Shown here: positions 1-7,206 of the stretch, one piece after another
Numbering within the stretch: the stretch's first letter is position 1
Layout: each line of letters starts with the position of its first letter
From: Candidatus Tectimicrobiota bacterium
Lineage (GTDB): Bacteria; UBA8248; JACPRG01
Assembly (NCBI GenBank): GCA_016190025.1
Contig: JACPRG010000066.1
Coordinates: forward strand, 1 to 19,525
Length of the DNA: 19,525 nucleotides
Direction: 5' to 3'
The notes under the pieces: model-generated
Told to the model about the DNA's origin: nothing
Seen by the model: the letters and a program-made list of their open reading frames with translations, nothing else
Database searches by the model: none
Position numbers and translations under genes: made by a program

Positions 1-252
1 GACCTTATCGCTCGACGCAATGACGATGTGGATATAGAAGTAACCCTTTACGTTCAATGTAAGAACCACTCGTCGCCTGTCGGCGTTGATGTGGCTCGAG
101 AACTGAACGGCTCGCTGCCGAAACAATTGTCCGGGACACGCGGCGTGCTCGTCTGTCCCAGCGGTTTCACAGCCGACGCAGTGGCCTTTGCCAAGGATCG
201 CGGAATTGCTCTCTGGGGGCGACATCATCTATTCGAGCTATCAGGCGAATGA
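1..252 (+). CDS. Mrr-like restriction endonuclease domain protein, C-terminal fragment
   Basis: The reading frame is open from the first base, so the gene begins outside the window; 83 residues are visible. They resemble the Mrr_cat (PD-(D/E)xK) nuclease fold. The window starts at an Asp in a D-L-I context that would be the first catalytic Asp, and VQCK at residues 18-21 supplies the Q-x-K pair. A Rossmann-like strand-helix continuation follows (GVLVCPSGFTADAVAFAKD), typical of Mrr domains that cut modified or foreign DNA. An internal GTG at 28 is possible as a start but would remove the catalytic Asp, so I treat it as not the start. The gene is convergent with the amidohydrolase that ends at 378 and is unlikely to belong to the catabolic cluster. 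It could be a stand-alone defence gene or the tail of a larger protein. The domain call is fairly sure; the function of the whole protein is not. Confidence 0.7.
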   Translation, partial: DLIARRNDDVDIEVTLYVQCKNHSSPVGVDVARELNGSLPKQLSGTRGVLVCPSGFTADAVAFAKDRGIALWGRHHLFELSGE

Positions 253-275
253 ATCGATAGCGAAAGGCAGTCCTA

Positions 276-297
276 AGGGATAGGAAAATCTATCCTT
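276..297. terminator. Possible bidirectional hairpin between convergent genes
   Basis: Bases 276-283 pair with 290-297 (GGATAG with CTATCC at the core, one G-T wobble) around the loop GAAAAT. The hairpin lies 23 bases after the Mrr-like stop and in the 125-base gap between two convergent genes. A second small hairpin (CCCTT 309-313 with AAGGG 317-321) follows. Neither has a clear T-tract, so terminator function is inferred from position. Confidence 0.3.
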
Positions 298-377
298 CGT
301 CCGCGCGCCCCTTGTGAAGGGCGGTCCCGCGCCGGACCTCCCGCCCTTGCGTTGGCTTTCCCTCCGGCGCGAGGGCG

Positions 378-1763
378 TTATTGGATCTTCCAGGCGCCCG
401 CGCGGACGAGGTCCTGCGCGCCCACGCGCTCGACCAGCGCCCGGATCGCCTCCTGCGCGGTCGCCATCACTTCCCCCTCGTCCAGGGACAGGACCCGGCC
501 TTTCTCCATCAGCACGTTGCCGCCCACGATCACCGTGTCCACGTCGGCCCCGCCCGAGGCGTACACCAAATTGGACCACGGCCGGAGGCTGGGGACCATG
601 TTCGGCCGGTTCAGGTCGAACAGGATGATGTCGGCTTGCTTGCCCGCCTCCAGGGAACCGATCCGGTCCGCCATGCCCAGCGCGCGGGCCCCGTCGATGG
701 TGGCCATTTCGATCACCTTCTCGGCCGTGAGGGCGCTCGGGTCCAGCATGTGGTTCTTGTGGAGAATCGCGCACATCTTCATGGACTGGACCAGGTCCTG
801 GCAGTTGTTGCTGGCCGCGCCGTCCGTCCCGAGGCCGACCACGACGCCTTCCCGGAGCATGGTCAGGACGGGCGCGACCCCGTACCCCAGGTACGAGTTG
901 GCGACGGGACAATGGGCGACCCGGGTCTCGGTGTCCCGCATCAGCCGGATCTCGCGGTCCGTCACGCAGGCGCAATGGGCGGCCAGCAGGTCCGGTCCCA
1001 GGACGCCGAGGCTCTCCAGGTACTCCACGTAGCTTTTGCCCAGGCGTTTTCGGACGAAGTTGACGTTGTGAAGGGTGGAGGCCACGTGGGTGTGGCACCC
1101 CACCTTGTAGTGGCTGGCCATCTCCTTCAGGGTCCGGACCAGCTCGTTGGAGGACGTCATGAGGTTCGTGGGGGAGGGGCAGATCGTGATCCGGCCGTCG
1201 GCCCTCCCGTTCCACCGCTCGATCATGCGCTCGCATTCGCGGACCGCGGTCGGGACGTCCTCCCGGAACGGCTCCGGGATGGGGTCGAGGTCTCCCGTCG
1301 CCCTGGCCAGCAAGGCCCGCAGCCCCGATTCCTCCACGGCCTCGGCGCAGCCGTGGAAGCCGTCCTTGTCCACGTGCATGTTGTAGCAGTCGGCGAAGGT
1401 CGTGGTGCCGGTCCGGATCATCTCCAGGCAGCTCAGCCGCGCCGCCGCGCGCGTGCCCTCCAGGTCGAGCCCCCCCGAGAGCCGGTAGACCACGTTCCGG
1501 AGCCAGTCCTGGAGCGGGCGGTCGTCTCCCAGTCCCCGGTAGAGGGACTGGAAGATGTGGGTGTGGCAGTTGACGAGGCCCGGCAGGACGAGCTTGGACC
1601 TGCCGGGGATGACTCTGGCGGATGTGTATCGGCCGCGGAGCTCCGCCGCCTTGCCGACTTCCACGATCCGGGTCCCCTCGACCGCGACCGCCCCGTCGGC
1701 GATCATCCGCCTGTCCGGGTCCATCGTCAGGATCAGGTCGCCCTCAATCAGGAGGTCCGCCAT
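378..1763 (-). CDS. ATZ/TRZ-type metal-dependent amidohydrolase (SAH/MTA deaminase-like)
   Basis: This is a 461-residue protein of the amidohydrolase superfamily, the branch containing S-adenosylhomocysteine/methylthioadenosine deaminase and the triazine hydrolases AtzA/TrzN. Visible metal-site motifs are NCHTH (H67, H69), CHTH (H226), AHC (H263) and GTDG (D314). The C-terminal beta-sandwich returns after residue 355 (GKQADIILFDL). The family usually carries H-x-A-E-T at the third His, where the Glu takes part in catalysis. Here it reads HVAST, so that Glu appears to be Ser229. This makes ordinary deamination uncertain. The likely reaction is hydrolytic removal of an amino or other leaving group from an N-heterocycle in the cytoplasm. 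The start ATG at 1763 has a moderate AAGGG ribosome site. It is the last gene of the minus-strand cluster, 167 bases after the binding protein. Family call firm, substrate unknown. Confidence 0.85.
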   Translation of the reverse strand: MADLLIEGDLILTMDPDRRMIADGAVAVEGTRIVEVGKAAELRGRYTSARVIPGRSKLVLPGLVNCHTHIFQSLYRGLGDDRPLQDWLRNVVYRLSGGLDLEGTRAAARLSCLEMIRTGTTTFADCYNMHVDKDGFHGCAEAVEESGLRALLARATGDLDPIPEPFREDVPTAVRECERMIERWNGRADGRITICPSPTNLMTSSNELVRTLKEMASHYKVGCHTHVASTLHNVNFVRKRLGKSYVEYLESLGVLGPDLLAAHCACVTDREIRLMRDTETRVAHCPVANSYLGYGVAPVLTMLREGVVVGLGTDGAASNNCQDLVQSMKMCAILHKNHMLDPSALTAEKVIEMATIDGARALGMADRIGSLEAGKQADIILFDLNRPNMVPSLRPWSNLVYASGGADVDTVIVGGNVLMEKGRVLSLDEGEVMATAQEAIRALVERVGAQDLVRAGAWKIQ

Positions 1764-1930
1764 GTGACACCCTTCCGCATCGATGCCGTCGGATCTTCGC
1801 CGGGCGCGCCGGGTGAGGCGAAAGCCTGCCCCCCTTACGCGTCGGTTCGACCCGTCCGGTCCGGGCAGAGCGGGCCAGTCCGGGCCACATTGGGCCGGAG
1901 ACAGGTCGCGCCGATGCCGCGGGGGCCGCC

Positions 1931-2941
1931 CTATTTCAGGAAATCGTTCGTGTAGATCTCGCCCAGGGGCACGTCCTTCTTCAGTTGCATGTACTTGGAG
2001 ACGATCTCTTTCGTCTGCTTCATTTCTCCTTCGTCCATCCGCCCGAGCTTGGACAGATCGCCGAGCAGAGGGACGGCCATCGCCAACTGGACCCGCATCA
2101 CCTTTCGGTCCTGCGTTTTGTGGTGCTTGAGGAGGTTCTCGATGGCTTCCTCCGGGTGCCGGGCCGTCCAGGCCACGGCCTGGTTGGTGGCCACGACGTA
2201 TTTCCGCGCGATCGCGGCCCCGCTCGTCACTTGCGCGTCGGAGGCGGCGATGCCGCTGCCGTAGAGCGTGAACCCCACGTCGGAGAAGAGAAAGGTGACG
2301 GCGTCGATCCCTTTCGCCTGGAGGGTCCCCCCGAAGGTGTCGATGAATCCCGTCGTGACGTCAATCTTGCCTGCGAGGAGGGAGGCGGTCTCCGACCCCG
2401 GCGAGAAGGTCACCCAGTTCACCTTGTTGGCGTCGATCCCGGCGAGGCGCGCGTAGGCCGGGAAGAAGATCCGCATCACGTCGAATTTGGGCGCCCCGAA
2501 CGTCTTCCCCTCCATGTCCTTGGGCGCGCGGATGTTGGATTTCCTCAGGGCGAAGAAGGCGAAGGGCGATTTGCGGAGGTGGATGGAGAGGAGCTTGACC
2601 TTCACCCCCTCCGCCCGGGCCTTGATGAGGGTCGCCGCGTCCAGCTCGGCGAACTGAATGGCGTTGACCGCCAGATTCTTGGCCGTCGCGCCGCCTCCGA
2701 AGCCCCGGATCAGCTTCACGTCGAGCCCCGCCTTGGCGTACAGGCCCTGTTCCACGGCCGTGAAATACCAGGAATGCCGCCCCGTCCACAGCCACGACAT
2801 GCCGACGGTGAGGGGCGTCTTTTCCTGGGCGAGGGCGACTCCCTGGCCCGGAGGTCCGCCGCACAGCCAGAAAAGCGACCAGAAAGTCGCAGCGCCTGCA
2901 AGGCACAACCCCGTCCTTCTGAGCTTTGCCGTCGGTTTCAT
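1931..2941 (-). CDS. NMT1/THI5-like ABC transporter substrate-binding protein
   Basis: This is a 336-residue periplasmic or lipid-free secreted binding protein. The frame stays open further upstream, but ATG at 2941 is chosen because an excellent AAAGGAGGAGAAG site precedes it and it begins a proper signal peptide: basic MKPTAKLRR, a hydrophobic stretch to about residue 28, and a probable cleavage after VALAQ near residue 39. The mature part (LTVGMSW, GLYAKAGLDVKL, GGATAKNLAV, GKTFGAPKFD) is typical of the NMT1/THI5 family, whose members bind pyrimidines, taurine, sulfonates, nitrate or aromatic acids. No permease or ATPase gene adjoins it on this strand, so it may share the importer encoded at 13482-15100. 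It lies between the M20 enzyme (146-base gap) and the ATZ-type hydrolase. Ligand unknown. Confidence 0.85.
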   Translation of the reverse strand: MKPTAKLRRTGLCLAGAATFWSLFWLCGGPPGQGVALAQEKTPLTVGMSWLWTGRHSWYFTAVEQGLYAKAGLDVKLIRGFGGGATAKNLAVNAIQFAELDAATLIKARAEGVKVKLLSIHLRKSPFAFFALRKSNIRAPKDMEGKTFGAPKFDVMRIFFPAYARLAGIDANKVNWVTFSPGSETASLLAGKIDVTTGFIDTFGGTLQAKGIDAVTFLFSDVGFTLYGSGIAASDAQVTSGAAIARKYVVATNQAVAWTARHPEEAIENLLKHHKTQDRKVMRVQLAMAVPLLGDLSKLGRMDEGEMKQTKEIVSKYMQLKKDVPLGEIYTNDFLK

Positions 2942-3087
2942 CTTCTCCTCCTTTCCGCCGGCGGGAATGATCCCCCCGGACATTCCCGGAACCTGAAAAG
3001 GGGGTTGTCCGGGCTGGAACCGAGCGCCCGGGACTCCTGAAAAACAGTCGGGCAACCGGTGTGCGACGCGGTCCGCCGCGAGGGCAT

Positions 3088-4356
3088 CTATCGGGGTCTC
3101 CGGCAGATGTCCAGGGCGACCGACGCGTAGCTCTTGCAAATCCCCAGGAGGTCCTCGACCCTCACGTAATCCTTGTCGAGCCCCGTCTCGAAGGACCTCA
3201 TCACCATCGGCCCGTAGCTGACCGCCGGGATCCCCACCTCATTGAACACGTTGATGTCCTGCCACATGCTGGTCATGGGGGGAGAGGGCCGGTCCGTCTC
3301 GCGGCCGAAGACCGTCCGGTGCGCCCGCTCGATGGACTCGACCAGGGCCTCGGCGTTTCGAGCCACGTATCCCCGGCGGAAGAGGTACGTCTCCACCTCG
3401 GCCTCGATGCCGCAGTCGGCGATCCGGGCGAGGATCTCCTCCCGGGTCCGGGCGGGGTCGTCCGGCGGGGGGACGCGGACGTCCAGGTAGAGGCTGCAGA
3501 CCCCGACGGTGTTCCCGATCTTGTACGGCAGGCCGCCGCGGACGGCCCCGAAGCTGACCTTGGGGACCATGGCGCCCCCGTCGAATTCGAACCGGTGGGC
3601 CTTCTCGTACTCGCAGGCCCAGTCCTCCAGCGCCTGGACGACCTTCGCCATCTTCACGATGGCGCTCGGGTTCCTCTCCGCCGGGACCGGCCGGGGGATG
3701 AAGGGCGTGTACAGGGAGGCTCCCCGGACGGTGATCTTGAAATAGGCCGCTCCCGCCTGGGCGCGGATGATGCAGTTGTGGGTCGGCTCCCCGATGAGGG
3801 CGAAGTCCGCGGTGACGCCGTGCTCCACCAGGTGGCGGCTCCCCGCCCCCTTTCCCCAGTACCTTCCGCCCTGGAACTCGTCGACCGGCGCCATCCCGAT
3901 CTCGCCGACGACGAGAGCGAGAAGGAGGTCTCCCTTCAAATCGACGCCGCTCGCCCGGATGGCCTTGGCGGCGATGAGGAAGGCCGCGATGAGCCCCTTG
4001 GCGTTGTAGACGCCGTGGCCGAAGATCCGGTCCTGTTCCATCCAGCCGCTCGTGTACTCGGGCCGGAGCTCGCCCACCGTCCAGACGTCGTCCGGCGAAC
4101 CGTACTTGGAGTCCATGTGGGTGTTGAAGATGAGACTCCGCCCCCCGCCGCTCCCCGCTAGGACGCCGATGACGTTTCTCCGGTCCGGGGCCACTTCCTG
4201 TCGAAAGACCCGGAACCCGTTCGCCTTCAGCCACTCGTACAGGAAGTCCCCCGCCTCCCTCTCGTGCCCGGTGAAGCTGTTGATCTCCCCCAACGAGACG
4301 GCCAGGTCGACCAGCTCGTCCCGGTCGATGAGTTTCAGGACTTGGTGTGGGTCCAT
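3088..4356 (-). CDS. M20-family amidohydrolase/peptidase, divergent metal site
   Basis: A 422-residue protein with the overall M20 (ArgE/DapE/carboxypeptidase G2) architecture: a catalytic domain, a dimerisation insert at about 195-310, and the return of the catalytic domain. NTHMDSKYG provides H80 and D82, and LIGEPT provides E190. By eye several canonical residues differ. The bridging Asp in GxxDxKG is Asn118 (GVYNAKG). The usual EE pair is GE (Gly151, Glu152). The C-terminal metal His after the GIPAVSYGP motif is not evident. Similar YN-x-KG sequences occur, as I recall, in a subset of proteins annotated as acetylornithine deacetylases, so this may be a natural subfamily and not decay. It would hydrolyse an amide of an N-acyl amino acid or similar product. 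The start ATG at 4356 has a GGGAG site. It sits between the alpha/beta hydrolase and the binding protein. Function beyond family is uncertain. Confidence 0.8.
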   Translation of the reverse strand: MDPHQVLKLIDRDELVDLAVSLGEINSFTGHEREAGDFLYEWLKANGFRVFRQEVAPDRRNVIGVLAGSGGGRSLIFNTHMDSKYGSPDDVWTVGELRPEYTSGWMEQDRIFGHGVYNAKGLIAAFLIAAKAIRASGVDLKGDLLLALVVGEIGMAPVDEFQGGRYWGKGAGSRHLVEHGVTADFALIGEPTHNCIIRAQAGAAYFKITVRGASLYTPFIPRPVPAERNPSAIVKMAKVVQALEDWACEYEKAHRFEFDGGAMVPKVSFGAVRGGLPYKIGNTVGVCSLYLDVRVPPPDDPARTREEILARIADCGIEAEVETYLFRRGYVARNAEALVESIERAHRTVFGRETDRPSPPMTSMWQDINVFNEVGIPAVSYGPMVMRSFETGLDKDYVRVEDLLGICKSYASVALDICRRPR

Positions 4357-4551
4357 GGGTGTGGTGCTCCCAGGTGTCTGCGGCCCCGGTGGGTTCCCAG
4401 TTCAGGAAAACCCGCGCCCCGAGGCTCCCGTTCTGTCGTTCCGGAGGACGACAAATGATAACGGTGAGCGTCGGGTCAGTCAAGGGACGACTGTGGACAG
4501 ACCCCGAACGGAAGAATACCCATCCGTCCCCATTGCCCGGAGCGGAGCCGC

Positions 4552-5619
4552 TCAGCCGGCCAGCACCTTCGCCAGGTGGTCCGCCATGGGGTGGCGGGTC
4601 CTGTGATACAGGTTGTGGCAGCAGTGGTTCCCCTCGGGCTCGTACTGGGTGACAACCTCCTTGGCGTGGACGGCTTCCCGCTCCAGGCGCTCAGCCTGGT
4701 GGAAGGGGATCAGGTCGTCCTTCCTGCCGTGCTGGAGGTAGAGGGAGCAGGTGATCTTCTCCGCCCAGCCGGAGAGGTCGATGAACTTGAGGGTTTCCTT
4801 CCCCTTGGCCGGGTCGGTCTCGCCCGCGCAGTAGGTGAAGCCGTTGCGGGTGAGGAAGTGCATGTCCTCCCAGTAGGTCTGAAGCTCGTAGAGGACCCCC
4901 CAGCAGACGCAGACCGCGATCCGCTTGTCGTGGGCCGCGCTCTTGGGCGCGTAGTGGCCCCCGAGGCTTCTGCCCAGGACGCCGAACTTGGCGGGGTCGA
5001 TCTCCGGCCGCTTTTGGAGGTAATCGATCACCGCCGAGGTGAACCGCTCGAAGTCGGGCCGCATCTTCGTCTGGAAGAACATCTCCCCCTGGCCGGGGCC
5101 GTCGAAGGCGAAGGTGGCGAGACCCCGGTCGTGGCACATCCGCTCGAAGAGGAAGCTCTCCTCTTTCGTGCTCTCCAGCCCGCCGATGAGGATGGCGCAG
5201 GGGGGCTTTTTCACGCCCGGGGGCAGGCGCAGGTAGCCGGGGATGGAGAAGCCCTCGAAGGGGATCTCCACGCGCTCGGCCGGGGGGAAGAAAAGGGGCG
5301 CCGCCCGCCTGTAGAGATCGACCTTTTTCTTCTGCCCCGCCTCCCGCAGGTCCGGCCGCTCGAACATGTAGAACTGGGCGTAGTGGTAGCACATGCAGGC
5401 GCGCCACAGGAGCTCCCCGGCCGATGTCTTGAATCCCTTCGACATGCGCTCCTCGGCCATGCGCTCGTAGCGGTCCCCGATGCCGGTCACCACCTCGTAC
5501 CAGTCGCCCCACCCCGTGCAGCGCTCCAGGATCTCGTCGATGTCGGCGGCGTGGATGCCGTCGCCGATCATCCTGCCCTTGCTGCTCTCCATCACCTCGG
5601 CGATGACTTCTCTGCTCAC
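4552..5619 (-). CDS. Alpha/beta hydrolase, 2,6-dihydroxypseudooxynicotine hydrolase-like
   Basis: A 355-residue alpha/beta hydrolase with a helical N-terminal cap of about 115 residues before the fold begins at RVEIPFEG. The nucleophile elbow is GRSLGG (Ser218), the acid is in GRKDD (Asp301 or 302) and the His is in EGNHCCHN (His332). The length, the N-terminal cap and the spacing of these residues recall the C-C bond hydrolase that cleaves 2,6-dihydroxypseudooxynicotine in nicotine breakdown, which uses a similar Ser/Asp/His set plus a Glu; Glu245 (GVLYELQ) is a candidate for that Glu. FrsA/DUF1100-type esterases are the alternative. The start is GTG at 5619 with a strong GGAGG site 7 bases upstream. 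A possible promoter lies at 5770-5778. In context it could cleave a carbon chain from an N-heterocyclic intermediate. Fold certain; reaction inferred. Confidence 0.82.
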   Translation of the reverse strand: MSREVIAEVMESSKGRMIGDGIHAADIDEILERCTGWGDWYEVVTGIGDRYERMAEERMSKGFKTSAGELLWRACMCYHYAQFYMFERPDLREAGQKKKVDLYRRAAPLFFPPAERVEIPFEGFSIPGYLRLPPGVKKPPCAILIGGLESTKEESFLFERMCHDRGLATFAFDGPGQGEMFFQTKMRPDFERFTSAVIDYLQKRPEIDPAKFGVLGRSLGGHYAPKSAAHDKRIAVCVCWGVLYELQTYWEDMHFLTRNGFTYCAGETDPAKGKETLKFIDLSGWAEKITCSLYLQHGRKDDLIPFHQAERLEREAVHAKEVVTQYEPEGNHCCHNLYHRTRHPMADHLAKVLAG

Positions 5620-5769
5620 CCTTGTTCCTCCGTCCCCCGGGGTTGGAAAACGCCCTGATCTTGCGAGGCCCGGCGACGGCCTCCGCGATCGGCTTTCAGT
5701 TCCGTCGAACGGCTTTGCCTGGGGTTCATGGGGGTCTTCCCGCGCGCGGTTCGGTGCGGCCCTCGCAGA

Positions 5770-5778
5770 AGTATACCA
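5770..5778 (-). promoter_or_regulatory. Possible extended -10 promoter for the alpha/beta hydrolase
   Basis: Read on the minus strand this is TGGTATACT, matching the extended -10 pattern TGnTATAAT with one change. It lies about 150 bases upstream of the hydrolase start, in the 192-base gap after the CMD-like gene, within otherwise very GC-rich DNA. No good -35 box is seen, which is tolerated for extended -10 promoters. It suggests that the hydrolase and the genes after it can be transcribed separately from the genes before it. Confidence 0.35.
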
Positions 5779-5811
5779 TTGCGGCGGGGTCCGGCGCGGG
5801 CGAGAGGGCGG

Positions 5812-6228
5812 CTACTTGCCCGGGTCGCCGAACCCCAGGACCGGACTCTCCGCTTTCCGGAACCGCTCGAACTCGTCCAGGGCGGTCAGGGAGGCCGCCA
5901 TGCCCCCGTAGACCGCCATCTGAAGGACGACCTCGCGGATCTCCTCGTCGGTCGCGCCGTAGTTCCGGCAGGCCTGGAAGTGGGCCCGCAGCTGGGGGAA
6001 GTATCCCGCGACCGTCAGGGCGGCGACGGCGCAGAGCTCCCGCGTCTTGTGGTCGATCACGTCCCGGTCGTACATCCCTCCGTAGACGAAGGCCTGGAAG
6101 AGCTGCGAGAACTCGGGGTCGATGGAGTTCAGCCGGTCGAGGATGCGCTGGGTGTACACCTCGCCGTAGTTCTTGCTCCCCCGGGCGAAGGCCTTCGGGT
6201 TGTAGGGCGGCTGGACCGACTCGCTCAT
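5812..6228 (-). CDS. Carboxymuconolactone decarboxylase (CMD) family protein
   Basis: A 138-residue all-helical protein of the CMD/AhpD superfamily. The family core spans about residues 58-120 (DHKTRELCAVAAL, RAHFQACRNYGATDEEIREV, YGGMAA). It keeps the His83 and Cys87 neighbourhood, but has no CxxC thiol pair as in AhpD peroxidases, so it resembles the 4-carboxymuconolactone decarboxylase branch. True decarboxylase activity on carboxymuconolactone is not implied; in catabolic islands such proteins often have unassigned roles in ring-product processing. The ATG at 6228 follows a strong GGAGGAGA site. It lies 73 bases after the nitrilase-like gene and probably in the same transcript. The tail after residue 125 (LGFGDPGK) is ordinary. 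Family call strong, reaction unknown. Confidence 0.85.
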   Translation of the reverse strand: MSESVQPPYNPKAFARGSKNYGEVYTQRILDRLNSIDPEFSQLFQAFVYGGMYDRDVIDHKTRELCAVAALTVAGYFPQLRAHFQACRNYGATDEEIREVVLQMAVYGGMAASLTALDEFERFRKAESPVLGFGDPGK

Positions 6229-6301
6229 CGCGTTCTCCTCCGTTCGGTTTGTCCGTTGCGGCTGGTTGTCCGCTGGATGCGGCGTGGCGCCCGTCGGCCT
6301 C

Positions 6302-7147
6302 TCAGCGCGTCAGCTCCGCGTAGAGGTCCGGGCGGCGGTCCCGGTAGAAGCCGTACATGTTCCGCAGTTCCTCAATGAGGGCCGGGTCCACCTCCCCGTA
6401 GATGATCTCATCGTCCTCATCCCCGGCGCCGGCGAGGATCTCCCCGCGGGGGCTCACGAACATCGCGCTCCCGTAGTAGTGGTTCCGGTTGTTCACCCCG
6501 CGGTCCACCCCGACCTTGTTGACGCCGCCCACGTAGTAGGCGTTCTGGTAGGCGTAGGCGCGCAGCTCGATCTCCCACAGGGGCCGGTAGTGCCGGCCGA
6601 AAGAGGCGGTGGGCACCAGTAGGAGATCCGCCCCGCGCAGGCCGAGGATCCGCGGGCCCTCGGGGAAGTGGCGGTCGTTGCAGATCACCATCCCGAACCG
6701 GATCCCCCACGGGGTGTCGAAGACGGGGTAGCCCAGGTTGCCCGGCTTGAAGTAGAGCTTCTCGTTGCCGGAGGGGTTCTCGGGGCGCTTGGCCATGGGG
6801 ATGTTGGTCTTCCGGTACACCCCCTGGATCGACCCGTCCGGGTTGATCACGGCGGCCGCGTTGTACAGCTCCCCCCGCATCGCCTTCTCGTAGAGGGGGA
6901 GGACGACGACCATCCCGTATTCCCGGGCGACCTCGGCGACCCGCCCGGTCGCGGGGCCGGGGATCGGCTCCGCCAGGGCGCAGTGGTCGTAGTTCTCCTC
7001 GTAGCAGAAGTAGGTGGTCGTGCAGAGCTCGTGGAAGCAGATCAGGTTCGCCCCGTTGTCGCCCGCCTGCCGCGCGTAGCGCAAGACGTTCTGGATGTTG
7101 GCCTCTTTGTCGACGTCTCCGATGAACTGGCAAAGCGCCACCTTCAT
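6302..7147 (-). CDS. Nitrilase-superfamily amidohydrolase (N-carbamoyl amino acid hydrolase-like)
   Basis: A 281-residue C-N hydrolase with the complete nitrilase triad: Glu40 (FHEL), Lys113 (YRKTNIP) and Cys156 (VICNDRHFPEG). The latter context and the TASFG and NHYYGSAMFVSPRGEIL segments resemble beta-ureidopropionase and N-carbamoyl amino acid or N-carbamoylputrescine amidohydrolases more than true nitrilases. It would release ammonia (and CO2 for a carbamoyl substrate) from an amide or ureido intermediate in the cytoplasm. The frame is open far upstream, but ATG at 7147 is chosen because AGGAGG precedes it by 8-9 bases and family members begin with this KVALCQ strand. It follows the amidohydrolase by 59 bases. 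With a ring-opening amidohydrolase and an aminotransferase beside it, it matches the middle step of a reductive-pyrimidine-like route, which is inference. Confidence 0.88.
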   Translation of the reverse strand: MKVALCQFIGDVDKEANIQNVLRYARQAGDNGANLICFHELCTTTYFCYEENYDHCALAEPIPGPATGRVAEVAREYGMVVVLPLYEKAMRGELYNAAAVINPDGSIQGVYRKTNIPMAKRPENPSGNEKLYFKPGNLGYPVFDTPWGIRFGMVICNDRHFPEGPRILGLRGADLLLVPTASFGRHYRPLWEIELRAYAYQNAYYVGGVNKVGVDRGVNNRNHYYGSAMFVSPRGEILAGAGDEDDEIIYGEVDPALIEELRNMYGFYRDRRPDLYAELTR

Positions 7148-7206
7148 GGATGGAATCCTCCTGTGCCCCCCGGAGGCTCGCCGGGCGCCCGGACGGCCGT
7201 CTCGTT

